Assembly (NCBI GenBank): GCA_902494565.1
Contig: CABUTN010000008.1
Span: 1-63,728 of the forward strand
Source: an uncultured Collinsella sp.
GTDB lineage: Bacteria; Actinomycetota; Coriobacteriia; Coriobacteriales; Coriobacteriaceae
Direction of reading: 5' to 3'
Length of the DNA: 63,728 bases
Below the pieces are notes generated by a model, which ran no database searches, had not been told where the DNA came from, and was given only the letters and a program-made list of their open reading frames with translations. Made by a program: the position numbers and the translations under genes. Below are positions 1 through 13,629 of this stretch, one piece after another. Positions within the stretch are counted from its first letter, which is position 1; each line of letters starts with the position of its first letter.

Positions 1-33
1 CTCGGCCCCTCCCGCCCCGGCCGGCCAGGTCAA

Positions 34-3348
<3,315 letters not shown>

Positions 3349-3349
3349 G

Positions 3350-4789
3350 TTAGTTCTCCTCGGTCTCGGTCGCGGCGGTCTCGGCGAAATTCCAGCCAGC
3401 CAGGCGGTCCTTCGCGGTGTCGATGTCCAGGTAGTTCTCCTCGCCGTCCATGAGTCGCGTAAAGGCGGTAAAGAGATAGTGGGCATCGGTGGGGCCAGGC
3501 GAGGCCTCGGGGTGGTACTGGACCGAGAAGCACGGGGCGTCGAGCAGCTGGATGCCCTCGGCGGTGCCGTCGTTGAGGTTCACGTGCGTCAGGCGAATGC
3601 GGCCGAAGCGCTCGTTCATCACGACCGGCGCGATTCCGCGGCGCACCCAGACGCGCAGGTCGCCGTCGGCCGCATGTTCGATCTCGCCGCCGGAAAGCTC
3701 GGGGACAAGCTTGCCCAAGCTGGGGAATAGCAGGCCAAAGCCATGGTTTTGCGCGGTGATCTCCACGCGACGGCTCACCAGGTTCATGACCGGCTGGTTG
3801 CCACCGCGGTGACCGAACTTAAGCTTTTCCATCTGGGCGCCGCAGGCCAGGCTGATCATCTGGTGACCAAGACAAATACCAAAGACCGGCACCTTGCCGA
3901 TCAGCTGCTGCACCTGTTCATAGGTCTCCACCACGGCATCGGGGTCGCCGGGGCCATTGGACAAAAAGACACCGTCGGGATTCATGTCGAGCACCTGCTG
4001 GGCGGGCGTATCCCACGGCACGACGGTAAGGTCGCAGCCGGCGCGGACCAAGCCCTCCAGAATGCCGCGCTTCACACCGCAGTCGTAGGTGACCACTTTA
4101 TGACGGGCAGGAGCGGCAGCCGCAAGTGCAAAGTCATGCGTGGCAGGCAGGTCGGCGGCCACAAACTCGTGAGGCGCGGGGCAACTTACGGTCTTCACCA
4201 GGTTCTCGCCTACCAGCGTGGGCGCTGCGGCCAGACGCTCGGCAAGCTCGTCGACGTCGAAGATCTCGGTCGAGATAATGCCCATCTTGGAACCATTGTC
4301 GCGCAGATGGCGCACCAGAGCGCGAGTGTCGACACCCTCGATAGCGACGATGCCGTGAGCGCGCAGATACTCCGGCACGCTGACGGTCGAGCGCCAGTTA
4401 GAAGGCGTGGCGCACATGTCGCGAACGATCATGCCGCGCATAGCCGGAGCGCTCGCAGGGCGCACGGCGTCGCCGGGGAAGGCCGACTGGACGTCGGTCT
4501 CGTCGATACCGTAGTTGCCGATCTGCGGATAGGTCATGGTTACGATTTGGCCGGCATAACTCGGGTCGGTCATGACCTCAAAGTAGCCCTCGAGCGAGGT
4601 GTTGAAGCAGACTTCGCCGGTCGCGGTGCCCTCGGCGCCGCATGCACGTCCATAAAAAATGGTCCCATCCTCAAGATACAGGATGCAGGGACCGCAGGCG
4701 CCCTTGCTGGTTTTGGCCAGCATACGCTGGCAAAGCTCGCTGGGCGCGAAGGTGCGGGCGGCAGTGCCCGCGGTATGGTTGTTCGCCAT
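3350..4789 (-). CDS. carA: Carbamoyl-phosphate synthase small subunit (glutaminase)
   Basis: Hydrolyses glutamine and channels ammonia to CarB. The N-terminal CPSase domain (LYLEDGTIFYGRACGAEG) is followed by a class I glutamine amidotransferase domain with nucleophile motif FGICLGHQ and the closing QYHPEASPGP. At 479 residues it is about 100 longer than usual. The excess includes an insertion of roughly 40 residues after QNHGF, before the usual THVNLNDGT, and a short acidic tail. The ATG is chosen because GAAGGAGAAT precedes it; an upstream in-frame ATG lacks a site and would overlap a leader hairpin. Confidence 0.97.
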   Translation of the reverse strand: MANNHTAGTAARTFAPSELCQRMLAKTSKGACGPCILYLEDGTIFYGRACGAEGTATGEVCFNTSLEGYFEVMTDPSYAGQIVTMTYPQIGNYGIDETDVQSAFPGDAVRPASAPAMRGMIVRDMCATPSNWRSTVSVPEYLRAHGIVAIEGVDTRALVRHLRDNGSKMGIISTEIFDVDELAERLAAAPTLVGENLVKTVSCPAPHEFVAADLPATHDFALAAAAPARHKVVTYDCGVKRGILEGLVRAGCDLTVVPWDTPAQQVLDMNPDGVFLSNGPGDPDAVVETYEQVQQLIGKVPVFGICLGHQMISLACGAQMEKLKFGHRGGNQPVMNLVSRRVEITAQNHGFGLLFPSLGKLVPELSGGEIEHAADGDLRVWVRRGIAPVVMNERFGRIRLTHVNLNDGTAEGIQLLDAPCFSVQYHPEASPGPTDAHYLFTAFTRLMDGEENYLDIDTAKDRLAGWNFAETAATETEEN

Positions 4790-4800
4790 AATTCTCCTTC

Positions 4801-4818
4801 CCGGTCTCACAGGACCGG
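4801..4818 (-). promoter_or_regulatory. Candidate PyrR-type RNA hairpin in the carA leader
   Basis: Read on the minus strand the mRNA has CCGGTC-CTGTGA-GACCGG, a perfect 6-bp stem immediately before the carA ribosome site. The GTCCTGTGAGAC core resembles the UCCnGnGAGRC loop bound by the UMP-sensing repressor PyrR, and actinobacterial pyr leaders are known to work by hiding the ribosome site. Function is inferred from shape and position. Confidence 0.45.
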
Positions 4819-4950
4819 CTTAAAGGTGTGTAGTTAGGCCTCGCGGTATTGTAACCGCAAGCATGCCTCATGGCGTTAATTTCATCGAAATGTTTACGAA
4901 ATGATAATTATGACTTTCTATGCATATTGATTATTTAATCCCCGTCCCAG

Positions 4951-4990
4951 AAAAATCATCCCGCGGGGCTTGTGGCTCACGCGGGATGAT
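4951..4990 (-). terminator. Rho-independent terminator after the 4997-5962 gene
   Basis: An 11-bp perfect stem (ATCATCCCGCG with its complement) followed on the minus strand by five T residues, a few bases after the stop codon. Confidence 0.9.
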
Positions 4991-4996
4991 GGCCTC

Positions 4997-5962
4997 TTAC
5001 TTTTTCCTGTCCTGTTCCAGCAGATCGGACGGTGAGCGATCGGGCTTGCCGCCGCGGAAAATCTCGCGGCCATGAAGACGATGTTCCAGGTCACGTTCGT
5101 CCTTTTCCTCGTCAATCTTGGTCTGGCTCACCACCGGGTCCTCAATCAACGACGACACCGAGTTCACCTGTTTTTGAATGCGCTCGGCGATGGTGTCATC
5201 CATACTCACGATGCGCATCTTCCAGTCGATATTCGTGGCGTTGGATGAGCTCTTGGTCCACACGAACGTCAGGATGGCGCTCTGGTGGCCCTGGGCGGGA
5301 AACATGCCAAAGAAGGAATCGTGCTGAATGTTGCTATCCTCGTCGATATAGGCGTGAACGTTATACACCACGCGGTCAATCTTATCGTTGAGCAGCGCGT
5401 TGGTCGCAAGCGCCGCGGCCTGAATCTGCCCGTTGGACAGCAGTTCGAGCTCGTTGGCAGACGATGTGTCCAGCACCGTCACCTCGACCGTGCCCGTACG
5501 CTCATCGGCTTCATCGACGGTAAAGTCGAGCGGGAACTGAGTAAAGCCGTTGCCCCACTCAAGGCCGCCCTTCAGCGCCGTCGAAACGGTATCGACCGAA
5601 ACGCTCTCGGACAGGTTGGCGGTGTTCAGACGACGCATCACGCCGTAGCCAATCTGCATGCCCACGATCAGCACCAAAATACCAATGACCACGGCCATCG
5701 CGGTCTTCGTAATGGTATGACTCACCTGCGAACCCGAAGGATCGTCCTCGGACAGCGGGTCGATATGTTTTGCCTGGCTCGCGCGATCCTCGCTGCGCAG
5801 CTGCGCTAGCGCAGCTTTGTCACCGCGCTTGGCCGCAGCCTCCTTCTCACGCATGCGCTCGGTTCGCTTTTTGGCAAGCGTGGGATCCAAGACACCGGAT
5901 GCATCGATTTCGGAGAATAACTCCGTCACTTCTTCCGGAGTCAAAGGGTTCTTGTCAGCCAT
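4997..5962 (-). CDS. Membrane-anchored protein of unknown function
   Basis: 321 aa. A charged, Lys/Glu/Arg-rich N-terminal region (1-85) is followed by one strong membrane helix (about 88-110, AMAVVIGILVLIVGMQIGYG) and a ~200-residue extracytoplasmic domain of mixed alpha/beta character. The tail is charged and ends in KK. I do not recognise a catalytic motif. It starts 19 bases after the ABC exporter stop and ends at a strong terminator, so it is probably the last gene of that operon. The context suggests an accessory or envelope role, but nothing in the sequence proves it. Confidence 0.8.
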   Translation of the reverse strand: MADKNPLTPEEVTELFSEIDASGVLDPTLAKKRTERMREKEAAAKRGDKAALAQLRSEDRASQAKHIDPLSEDDPSGSQVSHTITKTAMAVVIGILVLIVGMQIGYGVMRRLNTANLSESVSVDTVSTALKGGLEWGNGFTQFPLDFTVDEADERTGTVEVTVLDTSSANELELLSNGQIQAAALATNALLNDKIDRVVYNVHAYIDEDSNIQHDSFFGMFPAQGHQSAILTFVWTKSSSNATNIDWKMRIVSMDDTIAERIQKQVNSVSSLIEDPVVSQTKIDEEKDERDLEHRLHGREIFRGGKPDRSPSDLLEQDRKK

Positions 5963-5981
5963 AAACTTCCTGTCATATCAA

Positions 5982-7754
5982 TCAGTCGAGCTCGTGCGCA
6001 CGCGCACCTTCGAACTGCATTCGATAGTAACGGGCATAGGTGCCGCCACGGGCGAGAAGCTGTTCATGCGTGCCACGTTCCACAACGCGACCATGCTCAA
6101 CGGTCGCAATCTCGTCAGCATGCTTAATGGTCGAAAGACGGTGGGCGATGATGATTGTGGTACGGCCGCGTGCCAGCTCTTCGAGCGACTCCTGGACCGC
6201 CTCCTCGCTCTCGTTATCCAAAGCACTCGTCGCCTCGTCCAAGATCAGGATCTTGGGGTTCTTGAGAAACACGCGCGCGATGGCAACACGCTGCTTCTGT
6301 CCGCCCGAAAGACGGCTGCCACGCTCGCCCACCACGGTGTCGTAGCCCTGTGGAAGCGACTCGATAAAGGCATCGATGTTGGCGCGACGGGCGGCCTCGG
6401 CGATCTCTTCTGCCGTAGCACCCGGCTTGCCGTAGGCGATGTTCTCGCCGATCGTACCGTCAAATAGATAGACATCCTGCTGCACCAGGCCGATGGCACG
6501 GCGCAGGCTCTGCTGCGTCACATCGCGCACGTCTTGGCCGTCGATGCTAATGGATCCGGCAGCCACGTCATAAAAGCGCGGCAGCAGCGAACAGGTCGTG
6601 GACTTGCCACCGCCCGAAGGGCCAACCAAAGCGATGGTCTGCCCGGGCTTGATGGACAGGTCCATATGGTCGATAACGGGACGCTCGTCGGCATCGCCCT
6701 CGCCCAGCTCAACATCCTCGTAGTTAAAGCACACGTCGTGATACTCCACGGCTCCGGCAGTCACCTGCAGATCCGTGGCGCCCGGCTTGTCCTGGATATC
6801 CGGCGCGGTCGAGAGCACCTCGTCCATACGCTTAAAGCCGGCAATAGCCTTCTGATACGTTTCGGCCGAATTGACGAGTGTCTCGAGCGGCGTGCAGAAC
6901 AGCGAAATATAGAGTGCAAAGGTCGCCATATCGACCGCCTGCAGCTGTCCCTGGGCGACCAGCCAGCCGCCCAGCAGCACCACGATCACATAGAGCACAC
7001 CCGAGAGCAGGCCATACGTCGCGGTATAGACGCCCATGGCGTGATACATGTTCTCCTTGGACGAAAGATAGCGATTGTTGGAGGCGCGGAACTTGAAGCG
7101 TTCGGTCTCCTCATTGGCAAAGCTCTTGACCACGCGCATGCCCGCCAGCGAATCCTGCAGCTGCGCATTGATGCCGCTGATTTTTTTGCGGTTGTCGCTA
7201 AAGACCTCGCGCATGCGCATGTTCTGCCAAAACATGATGACCGCAAACGCCGCCGTCACCACGGCCATGGCGAGCGCCAGCACCGGGGCGATGGTAAAGA
7301 GAATCACAAACGAGCCGATAATCTCGATGCCGCAGATGATGATCCACTCGGGCACGTGGTGCGCCGCCTCGCAGATATCGAACAGGTCGTTGACCACGCG
7401 GCTCATCATGTCGCCCGAGCTGTTGCGGTCGAAGTACGCAAAGCTAAAGCGCTCATACTGGTCGAACAGGTCCTCGCGCATCTTGGACTCCATGCGCGCG
7501 CCCATCACGTGACCCCAATAGCTCACAAAGTAGCGGCAGGCGCAGCGGATGGCATACATCAGCACCAAGCCCACCGCGATCATACCGAGCGCCTGCATAA
7601 TAGCAGCCTGACCCTGAGTAAACAGCCCACCGGTCAGATTGCGCAGAATGATGGGAAACGCAAGGTCAATGGCGGCAAGCACCAGAGCGCAAACAGTATC
7701 AGCAACAAAAAGCCCCATCTGGGGCTTGTAATACGAAAGAAACCTCTTAAACAT
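5982..7754 (-). CDS. ABC exporter, fused permease-ATPase (multidrug/lipid type)
   Basis: A 590-aa half-transporter that would act as a dimer. Residues 1-300 form the six-helix exporter membrane domain. The ATPase part has Walker A GPSGGGKST, signature LSGGQKQRVAIARVF and Walker B ILILDEATSALD, followed by the H-loop AHRLSTI. An upstream in-frame ATG at 7853 has a strong-looking GAGGAGGG site, but that stretch is part of a dispersed structured repeat also found at 25946-26044. I therefore take MFKRFLSYYKPQ, preceded by AAGGTGA, as the start. The substrate cannot be told from sequence. Confidence 0.93.
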   Translation of the reverse strand: MFKRFLSYYKPQMGLFVADTVCALVLAAIDLAFPIILRNLTGGLFTQGQAAIMQALGMIAVGLVLMYAIRCACRYFVSYWGHVMGARMESKMREDLFDQYERFSFAYFDRNSSGDMMSRVVNDLFDICEAAHHVPEWIIICGIEIIGSFVILFTIAPVLALAMAVVTAAFAVIMFWQNMRMREVFSDNRKKISGINAQLQDSLAGMRVVKSFANEETERFKFRASNNRYLSSKENMYHAMGVYTATYGLLSGVLYVIVVLLGGWLVAQGQLQAVDMATFALYISLFCTPLETLVNSAETYQKAIAGFKRMDEVLSTAPDIQDKPGATDLQVTAGAVEYHDVCFNYEDVELGEGDADERPVIDHMDLSIKPGQTIALVGPSGGGKSTTCSLLPRFYDVAAGSISIDGQDVRDVTQQSLRRAIGLVQQDVYLFDGTIGENIAYGKPGATAEEIAEAARRANIDAFIESLPQGYDTVVGERGSRLSGGQKQRVAIARVFLKNPKILILDEATSALDNESEEAVQESLEELARGRTTIIIAHRLSTIKHADEIATVEHGRVVERGTHEQLLARGGTYARYYRMQFEGARAHELD

Positions 7755-7801
7755 AATCACCTTACGCGGTTTTACCAAACCGCGTTTCGTCTCGACGCTG
7801 C

Positions 7802-7899
7802 AAGTGCTCCATTTGGACAATCTGGCCTTCAATCGTCGGTCGCGTATATCCATACGCTTCCCTCCTCTTTTAGGCCACCTTGTCTCAAATGGAGCACTT
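7802..7899 (-). repeat. Structured intergenic element, copy A (ABC exporter 5' region)
   Basis: On the minus strand this folds as a long bulged hairpin: outer arms AAGTGCTCCATTTG and CAAATGGAGCACTT, then AGACAA/TTGTC, GGCCT/AGGCC, and an apical stem GCGTAT/ATACGC. An asymmetric internal loop lies between them (AAAAGAGGAGGGAA on one side, GACCGACGATTGA on the other). The loop core recurs at 25946-26044 with unrelated stems. It ends 47 bases upstream of the exporter start, in the same sense. Confidence 0.75.
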
Positions 7900-7938
7900 T
7901 CGCTGACTTACACAAACCTGCGGGATCATCCCCGCTCG

Positions 7939-8634
7939 TTAAAGCTCCGCTCCGCCTAGTCGGTGCGCGATGCTATCGCAGGCCAAGGCGCCTACGACGG
8001 TCTTGGCATCTTCGATCTTGCCGTCGAGCACGGCGTCGATCAGCTCGTGCAGCGGCACCAGGTCCACGTTGACAAACTCGTCATCATCGGGGTTGGGCGC
8101 GTCGAACTCGAGCTTGGTGGCCAGGTAGATATGAATGATCTCATCGCAAAAACCGCAGGACGTGACAATCGACGTCAAAAAGCGAATACGACCAGCCCTA
8201 AAGCCCGTCTCCTCATGCAGTTCGCGCTTGGCGCAATCGAGCGGGTCCTCGCCTGGATCGAGCTTGCCGGCGGGAATCTCGACCGTCACGCGGTCGATGG
8301 CGGTGCGGTACTGACGCACCAGTATGATCTTGCCGCTCTCGGTCAGTGCTACAACGGCCGCCGCACCCGGATGGCGAACGATATCGCGGGCGCTGCGGTG
8401 ACCGTTGGGCAGCTCAACCTCAAGACGGTGGACGTCGAGGATCTTGCCCTTCCAGGCGCACTCCTCCGAAAGAATCTTCTCGTGCAGCTCGGTATCGTGC
8501 GGGTCGTCGTCGCCCAGCACCAGCGCCGGCTCGTCAGCGACCTCGCCACCAGGCTCGCCCTCGGCGTGCCCATACATGCGGCTGTCCTCTTCGACGATCT
8601 GCGCGTCCACGAGCTCTTCGTTCTTCTCGTCCAT
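7939..8634 (-). CDS. NUDIX hydrolase, ADP-ribose pyrophosphatase type
   Basis: Likely hydrolyses ADP-ribose or a related nucleoside diphosphate sugar. The NUDIX box GKLDPGEDPLDCAKRELHEETG is complete (the REL..EE core binds the metal), and the surrounding fold (VRQYRTAIDRVTVEIPAG) is typical of the ADP-ribose branch. Compared with most family members (about 180-210 aa) the 231-aa product has an extra acidic N-terminal ~60 residues. The start MDEKNEEL is preferred because GAGAGG lies at proper spacing; an ATG three codons upstream sits on top of that site. It lies 21 bases downstream of purD and may be in that operon. Confidence 0.88.
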   Translation of the reverse strand: MDEKNEELVDAQIVEEDSRMYGHAEGEPGGEVADEPALVLGDDDPHDTELHEKILSEECAWKGKILDVHRLEVELPNGHRSARDIVRHPGAAAVVALTESGKIILVRQYRTAIDRVTVEIPAGKLDPGEDPLDCAKRELHEETGFRAGRIRFLTSIVTSCGFCDEIIHIYLATKLEFDAPNPDDDEFVNVDLVPLHELIDAVLDGKIEDAKTVVGALACDSIAHRLGGAEL

Positions 8635-8655
8635 CCGTCTCATTCCTCTCGGATT

Positions 8656-9960
8656 TTAGGCATCCCAGGCGTCGCGGCCGCGCAGCGCGCGCAGGCCGAT
8701 GTCGTGGCGCAGGGTCTTGCCCTCAAAAACAATCTTCTCGCAGGCCTCGTAGGCAAGGTTGCGAGCGTTCTCGAACGTGTCGCCCAGAGCGGTCACGGCA
8801 AGCACGCGGCCACCATTGGTCACGAGCTGGCCGTCCACCACGGCAGTGCCCGCGTGGTACACGGTCACGTTCTCCATGGCCTCGGCATCGGCGATACCGG
8901 TGATGACCTTGCCCTTCTCGTAGCTGCCGGGATAGCCCGCGCTCGTCAGGACAACGGCCACGGCCCACTCGTCGCGCCAGTCGAGTTCAATCTGATCGAG
9001 CTCGCAGTTGGCGCAGGCGAGCATGACCTCGACCAGGTCGTTCTTAAGGCGCGGCAGCACGACCTGCGTCTCGGGGTCGCCAAAGCGGGCATTGAACTCC
9101 AGTACCTTGGGGCCGGCAGGCGTGAGCATAAAGCCGCCGTACAGGCAGCCGCGGTAGTCGATACCCTCGGCAGCGAGCTCGGCCACGGTCTGCTCCATGA
9201 CCTTCACCATGGTGGCGTGCTCCTCGTCAGTCACGATGGGCACCGGGCTGTAGACGCCCATGCCGCCGGTGTTGGGGCCCTTGTCGCCCTCGAGCGCGCG
9301 CTTGTGGTCCTGCGAGGTGGCCATGGGGCGCACAGTCTTGCCGTCGGTAAAGGCCAACAGCGAGCACTCGGGGCCGGTCAGCATCTCCTCGATGACCACG
9401 GTATTGCCGGCATCGCCAAAGGTGCCGCCAAAGCACTCGCGCACGGCCTCCTCGGCCTGCTCAAGTTCGGTCGCCACGATAACGCCCTTGCCCGCGGCAA
9501 GGCCGTCGGCCTTGACGACCAGCGGGGCGCCCTGCTCGCGCACGTAGGCGAGAGCCGAAGCCTCGTCGGTAAACGAACCATAGGCTGCCGTCGGAATGCC
9601 CGCACGCTCCATGAGCTGCTTGGAGAACAGCTTGGAGCCCTCCATCTGGGCGCCCTCGGCACCCGGGCCAAAGCAGGGAATACCCGCCGCGCGCACGGCG
9701 TCGGCCACGCCCGCCACGAGCGGAGCCTCGGGGCCAATTACCACGAGTCCGCATCCGTGGCTCTGAGCAAACGCCGCCACGGCCGCAGGATCGCAGTCGT
9801 CGAGAACAACGTTCTCGCCGCAGCTCGCGGTGCCGCCGTTACCCGGCGCAATGTAGAGCTTGCCGGCGCGCGGTGATGCTGCGAGCTTAGCTGCCAAAGC
9901 ATGCTCACGGCCGCCGCTGCCCAACAACAGGATGTCGATGGTTTGAGTGTCCGCCTTCAA
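8656..9960 (-). CDS. purD: Phosphoribosylamine-glycine ligase (GAR synthetase)
   Basis: Second step of purine synthesis: joins glycine to phosphoribosylamine using ATP. The 434-aa ATP-grasp enzyme begins with ILLLGSGGREHALAAKL and carries the family motif RFGDPETQ and the ATP-grasp lid. No ATG lies near the conserved N-terminus. A TTG at 9960, preceded by AGAGGAGG with good spacing, gives the expected length, so a TTG start is proposed. The frame is open further upstream but that part is not PurD-like. purA lies upstream on the same strand behind a hairpin. Confidence 0.94.
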   Translation of the reverse strand: MKADTQTIDILLLGSGGREHALAAKLAASPRAGKLYIAPGNGGTASCGENVVLDDCDPAAVAAFAQSHGCGLVVIGPEAPLVAGVADAVRAAGIPCFGPGAEGAQMEGSKLFSKQLMERAGIPTAAYGSFTDEASALAYVREQGAPLVVKADGLAAGKGVIVATELEQAEEAVRECFGGTFGDAGNTVVIEEMLTGPECSLLAFTDGKTVRPMATSQDHKRALEGDKGPNTGGMGVYSPVPIVTDEEHATMVKVMEQTVAELAAEGIDYRGCLYGGFMLTPAGPKVLEFNARFGDPETQVVLPRLKNDLVEVMLACANCELDQIELDWRDEWAVAVVLTSAGYPGSYEKGKVITGIADAEAMENVTVYHAGTAVVDGQLVTNGGRVLAVTALGDTFENARNLAYEACEKIVFEGKTLRHDIGLRALRGRDAWDA

Positions 9961-10014
9961 GGGTGCCTCCTCTATGGATGAATGGCCCGCTCCGCGCGAG
10001 CCCTTTGCAAGCAA

Positions 10015-10056
10015 ATATACCCCTCGGCCGCCCGTCCGGGCTGCAAAGGGGTATAT
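10015..10056 (-). terminator. Possible terminator between purA and purD
   Basis: A 9-bp stem (ATATACCCC / GGGGTATAT) encloses a second small hairpin (GCCCG/CGGGC). It stands between the purA stop and the purD ribosome site. The T-tract is weak, so it may instead be an attenuator or processing site. Confidence 0.5.
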
Positions 10057-10078
10057 CGCAATAACCAAATAGTCCCGA

Positions 10079-11365
<1,287 letters not shown>

Positions 11366-11458
11366 GTTTACTCCTTACATTCATGGCCTGTCTACGCGCC
11401 ACGCCGGCACGCAGAAGCACAAAACATTCCCAGTATACCCGTGCAACGGGCGCCTGTC

Positions 11459-12850
11459 CTACTCCTCGGCATGTGCCCCATCAAGCTCATAGAACTTGGT
11501 GGATGCCGGCAGGAACATCAGGTCGACGTCGCCGATCGGGCCCGAACGGTTCTTGGCCACGACGATACGCGTAACGCCCTCGTCGGGTCGATCGTCGCGC
11601 GAGGCCTCGGCCTCGTCCGCGGAGCGGTCCAAGAACATAACGATATCGGCGTCCTGCTCGATGGAGCCCGATTCACGAAGGTCGGAAAGCTGCGGGCGCT
11701 TGCCGGTACGGGATTCGACCTGACGCGAGAGCTGCGACAGCGCGATGAGCGGGATCTTGAGCTCCTTGGCCATGATCTTCAGACCACGCGACATCTCCGA
11801 AACCTCGACGGTACGGCTCTCGGAGCGGCGTCCCGGCGGAGGACTCACCAGCTGCAGGTAGTCCAGGATGATGATGGCCTTCTCCTTGTTATGGAGCATG
11901 CGACGGCTCTTGGCGCGAATCTCGGTCACTGTGGTGCCGGGCGTATCGTCAATCAGAATATCGAGCTTGGACAAGGTCTGCGTGGCCTCGTTGATATTGG
12001 CCCACTGCTCGGGGCTAATGCGGCCCATGCGGAAGTCACTGATCGAGATCATGGCGTAGGCGCAAATCAGACGCTGGGCAATTTCCTTACCCGACATCTC
12101 CAGAGAGAAGAAGCCGACGGTATAACCGGCAGCGGCAGCGTTGAGCGCCAGATTCAGAGCGAACGACGTCTTACCCACGGCAGGACGGGCGCCGATGATG
12201 ATGAGCTGACCCTCACGGAAACCCATGAGCATGCGGTCGAGCGACGGGAAGCCCGTGGGCACGCCCGCAGCCTGGCCACCGGCCTGGCACACTTCCTCGG
12301 CCTCGTTATAGGCCTCGACCATAAACTCGGTCAGCGTCTTGTAGCTCGACTTGACCTCACGCGCCGTGACCTTGAGCAGCTTGCTCTCGGCTAGCTCGAC
12401 AACCTCTTTGGTGTCGGTGGGGGCGTTATATGCCAGCGCGTTGATCTCGTTGGTGGCGCCGATCAGCTCGCGCAGCATCGAGTCGCGGCGAACGATGGCG
12501 GCATGGTGCTGCCAGTTGACGAGCGACAGGGTCTGACCCATCAACTCCAAAATGTACGCCTCGCCGCCCACGGCGTCGAGCTTGTTGATGCTTCGCAGAT
12601 AATCGATCAGCGAGATGGAGTCGATGGGAATGCGGCTGTTGTACATATCGACCATCGCGGTATAGATGGTCTTATGAATGGGCCGGTAGAAGTCATCGGG
12701 CTGCAGCTCGACCTGGGCTTCTTCGACCACCTCGGGCGATAGCAGCATAGCGGCCAGTACATTGGCCTCTGCATCTTGGTTTTGGGGAAGACCCAACTTT
12801 GAGCCGCGGTCCTCAACCGTCAGCCCGGTCTCCCTATCGTCATATGCCAT
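11459..12850 (-). CDS. dnaB: Replicative DNA helicase
   Basis: Hexameric 5'-3' helicase at the replication fork. The N-terminal domain (about 1-150) binds primase. The RecA-like C-terminal domain has Walker A GARPAVGKT, Walker B IIILDYLQLV and the DLRESGSIEQDAD segment. There is no intein and the length (463 aa) is normal. Of three nearby ATGs, the one starting MAYDDRETG has GAGG at best spacing. It lies downstream of the rpsF-ssb-rpsR-rplI operon but behind a strong terminator. Confidence 0.97.
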   Translation of the reverse strand: MAYDDRETGLTVEDRGSKLGLPQNQDAEANVLAAMLLSPEVVEEAQVELQPDDFYRPIHKTIYTAMVDMYNSRIPIDSISLIDYLRSINKLDAVGGEAYILELMGQTLSLVNWQHHAAIVRRDSMLRELIGATNEINALAYNAPTDTKEVVELAESKLLKVTAREVKSSYKTLTEFMVEAYNEAEEVCQAGGQAAGVPTGFPSLDRMLMGFREGQLIIIGARPAVGKTSFALNLALNAAAAGYTVGFFSLEMSGKEIAQRLICAYAMISISDFRMGRISPEQWANINEATQTLSKLDILIDDTPGTTVTEIRAKSRRMLHNKEKAIIILDYLQLVSPPPGRRSESRTVEVSEMSRGLKIMAKELKIPLIALSQLSRQVESRTGKRPQLSDLRESGSIEQDADIVMFLDRSADEAEASRDDRPDEGVTRIVVAKNRSGPIGDVDLMFLPASTKFYELDGAHAEE

Positions 12851-13002
12851 GAGCATCCTCATTCATATCGCTTGCGAGCATCCATAGTATCAGCCACGGT
12901 CCAAAAACGGACCGCGCGCCGCCAATCATCACCGAACCAAACGGATGAACGGTCCTGTATATAGGACTTCGACGCAACGTTCACCATGACACTCACTCAG
13001 CG

Positions 13003-13042
13003 CAAAAAGCAAAAGGGCGCCCTGGTTTCCCAGAGCGCCCTT
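13003..13042 (-). terminator. Terminator of the rpsF-ssb-rpsR-rplI operon
   Basis: A GC-rich stem (AAGGGCGCCCTGG with CCCAGAGCGCCCTT, one mismatch) followed on the minus strand by TTTTGCTTTTT, about 30 bases after the rplI stop. Confidence 0.9.
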
Positions 13043-13074
13043 CTTAGAACAAGATTGTTGCGTTGCAGCAAATG

Positions 13075-13614
13075 CTACTCGGCAGCAGCCTCAGTCTCGA
13101 CCTCGGCGGTCTCGGCCTCGGCGACCTCAGCGGCCTCCTCGACCTCAGCCTCGGCAGCGAGCTCCTCGGCGGTAACGCCGACGAGAACGACAACCTCGGC
13201 CTTGATCTCGCGGTACAGCGAGATGGCAACGGTGTGGGCACCGGCAACCTTGATGGGCTTACCGAGCTCGACGCGCTTGCGGTCGATGTCCATACCGAGC
13301 TGAGCCTTGATGGCGTCAGCGATCATAGCGGCGGTAACGGAGCCAAAGAGGATGCCCTCGTCGCCGACCTTGACGTCAACGGTGACCGTCTTGCCCTCGA
13401 AGGCAGCCTTGGTCTCGTTGGCGGTAGCCAGACGGACGGCCTCGCGCTTGGCGATGTTGTTGCGACGCTCGTCAAGCTGCTTGAGGTTGCCCTTGGTGGC
13501 GGCAACAGCGAGCTTCTTGGGGAACAGGAAGTTCTCAGCGTAACCCTGAGCGACCTCTACGACGTCACCCTCGCCGCCCTTGCCCTTGATCTCATCGAGA
13601 AGAATAACCTTCAT
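13075..13614 (-). CDS. rplI: 50S ribosomal protein L9
   Basis: Binds 23S rRNA at the base of the L1 stalk. The N-terminal domain MKVILLDEIKGKGGEGDVVE and the connecting helix are canonical. The 179-aa product carries about 30 extra C-terminal residues made almost only of Ala, Glu and Val (from AEEVEEAAEVAEAE-like sequence), an acidic tail absent in most L9 proteins. RBS AGAAGGGAG. Last gene of its operon. Confidence 0.97.
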   Translation of the reverse strand: MKVILLDEIKGKGGEGDVVEVAQGYAENFLFPKKLAVAATKGNLKQLDERRNNIAKREAVRLATANETKAAFEGKTVTVDVKVGDEGILFGSVTAAMIADAIKAQLGMDIDRKRVELGKPIKVAGAHTVAISLYREIKAEVVVLVGVTAEELAAEAEVEEAAEVAEAETAEVETEAAAE

Positions 13615-13629
13615 GATGCGTCTCCCTTC

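Noticed and set aside
7755..7853. N-terminal extension of the ABC exporter starting MDIRDRRL with a strong ribosome-like site
   Set aside because: The extension and its GAGGAGGG belong to the structured repeat also present at 25946-26044, so the match is a property of the repeat.
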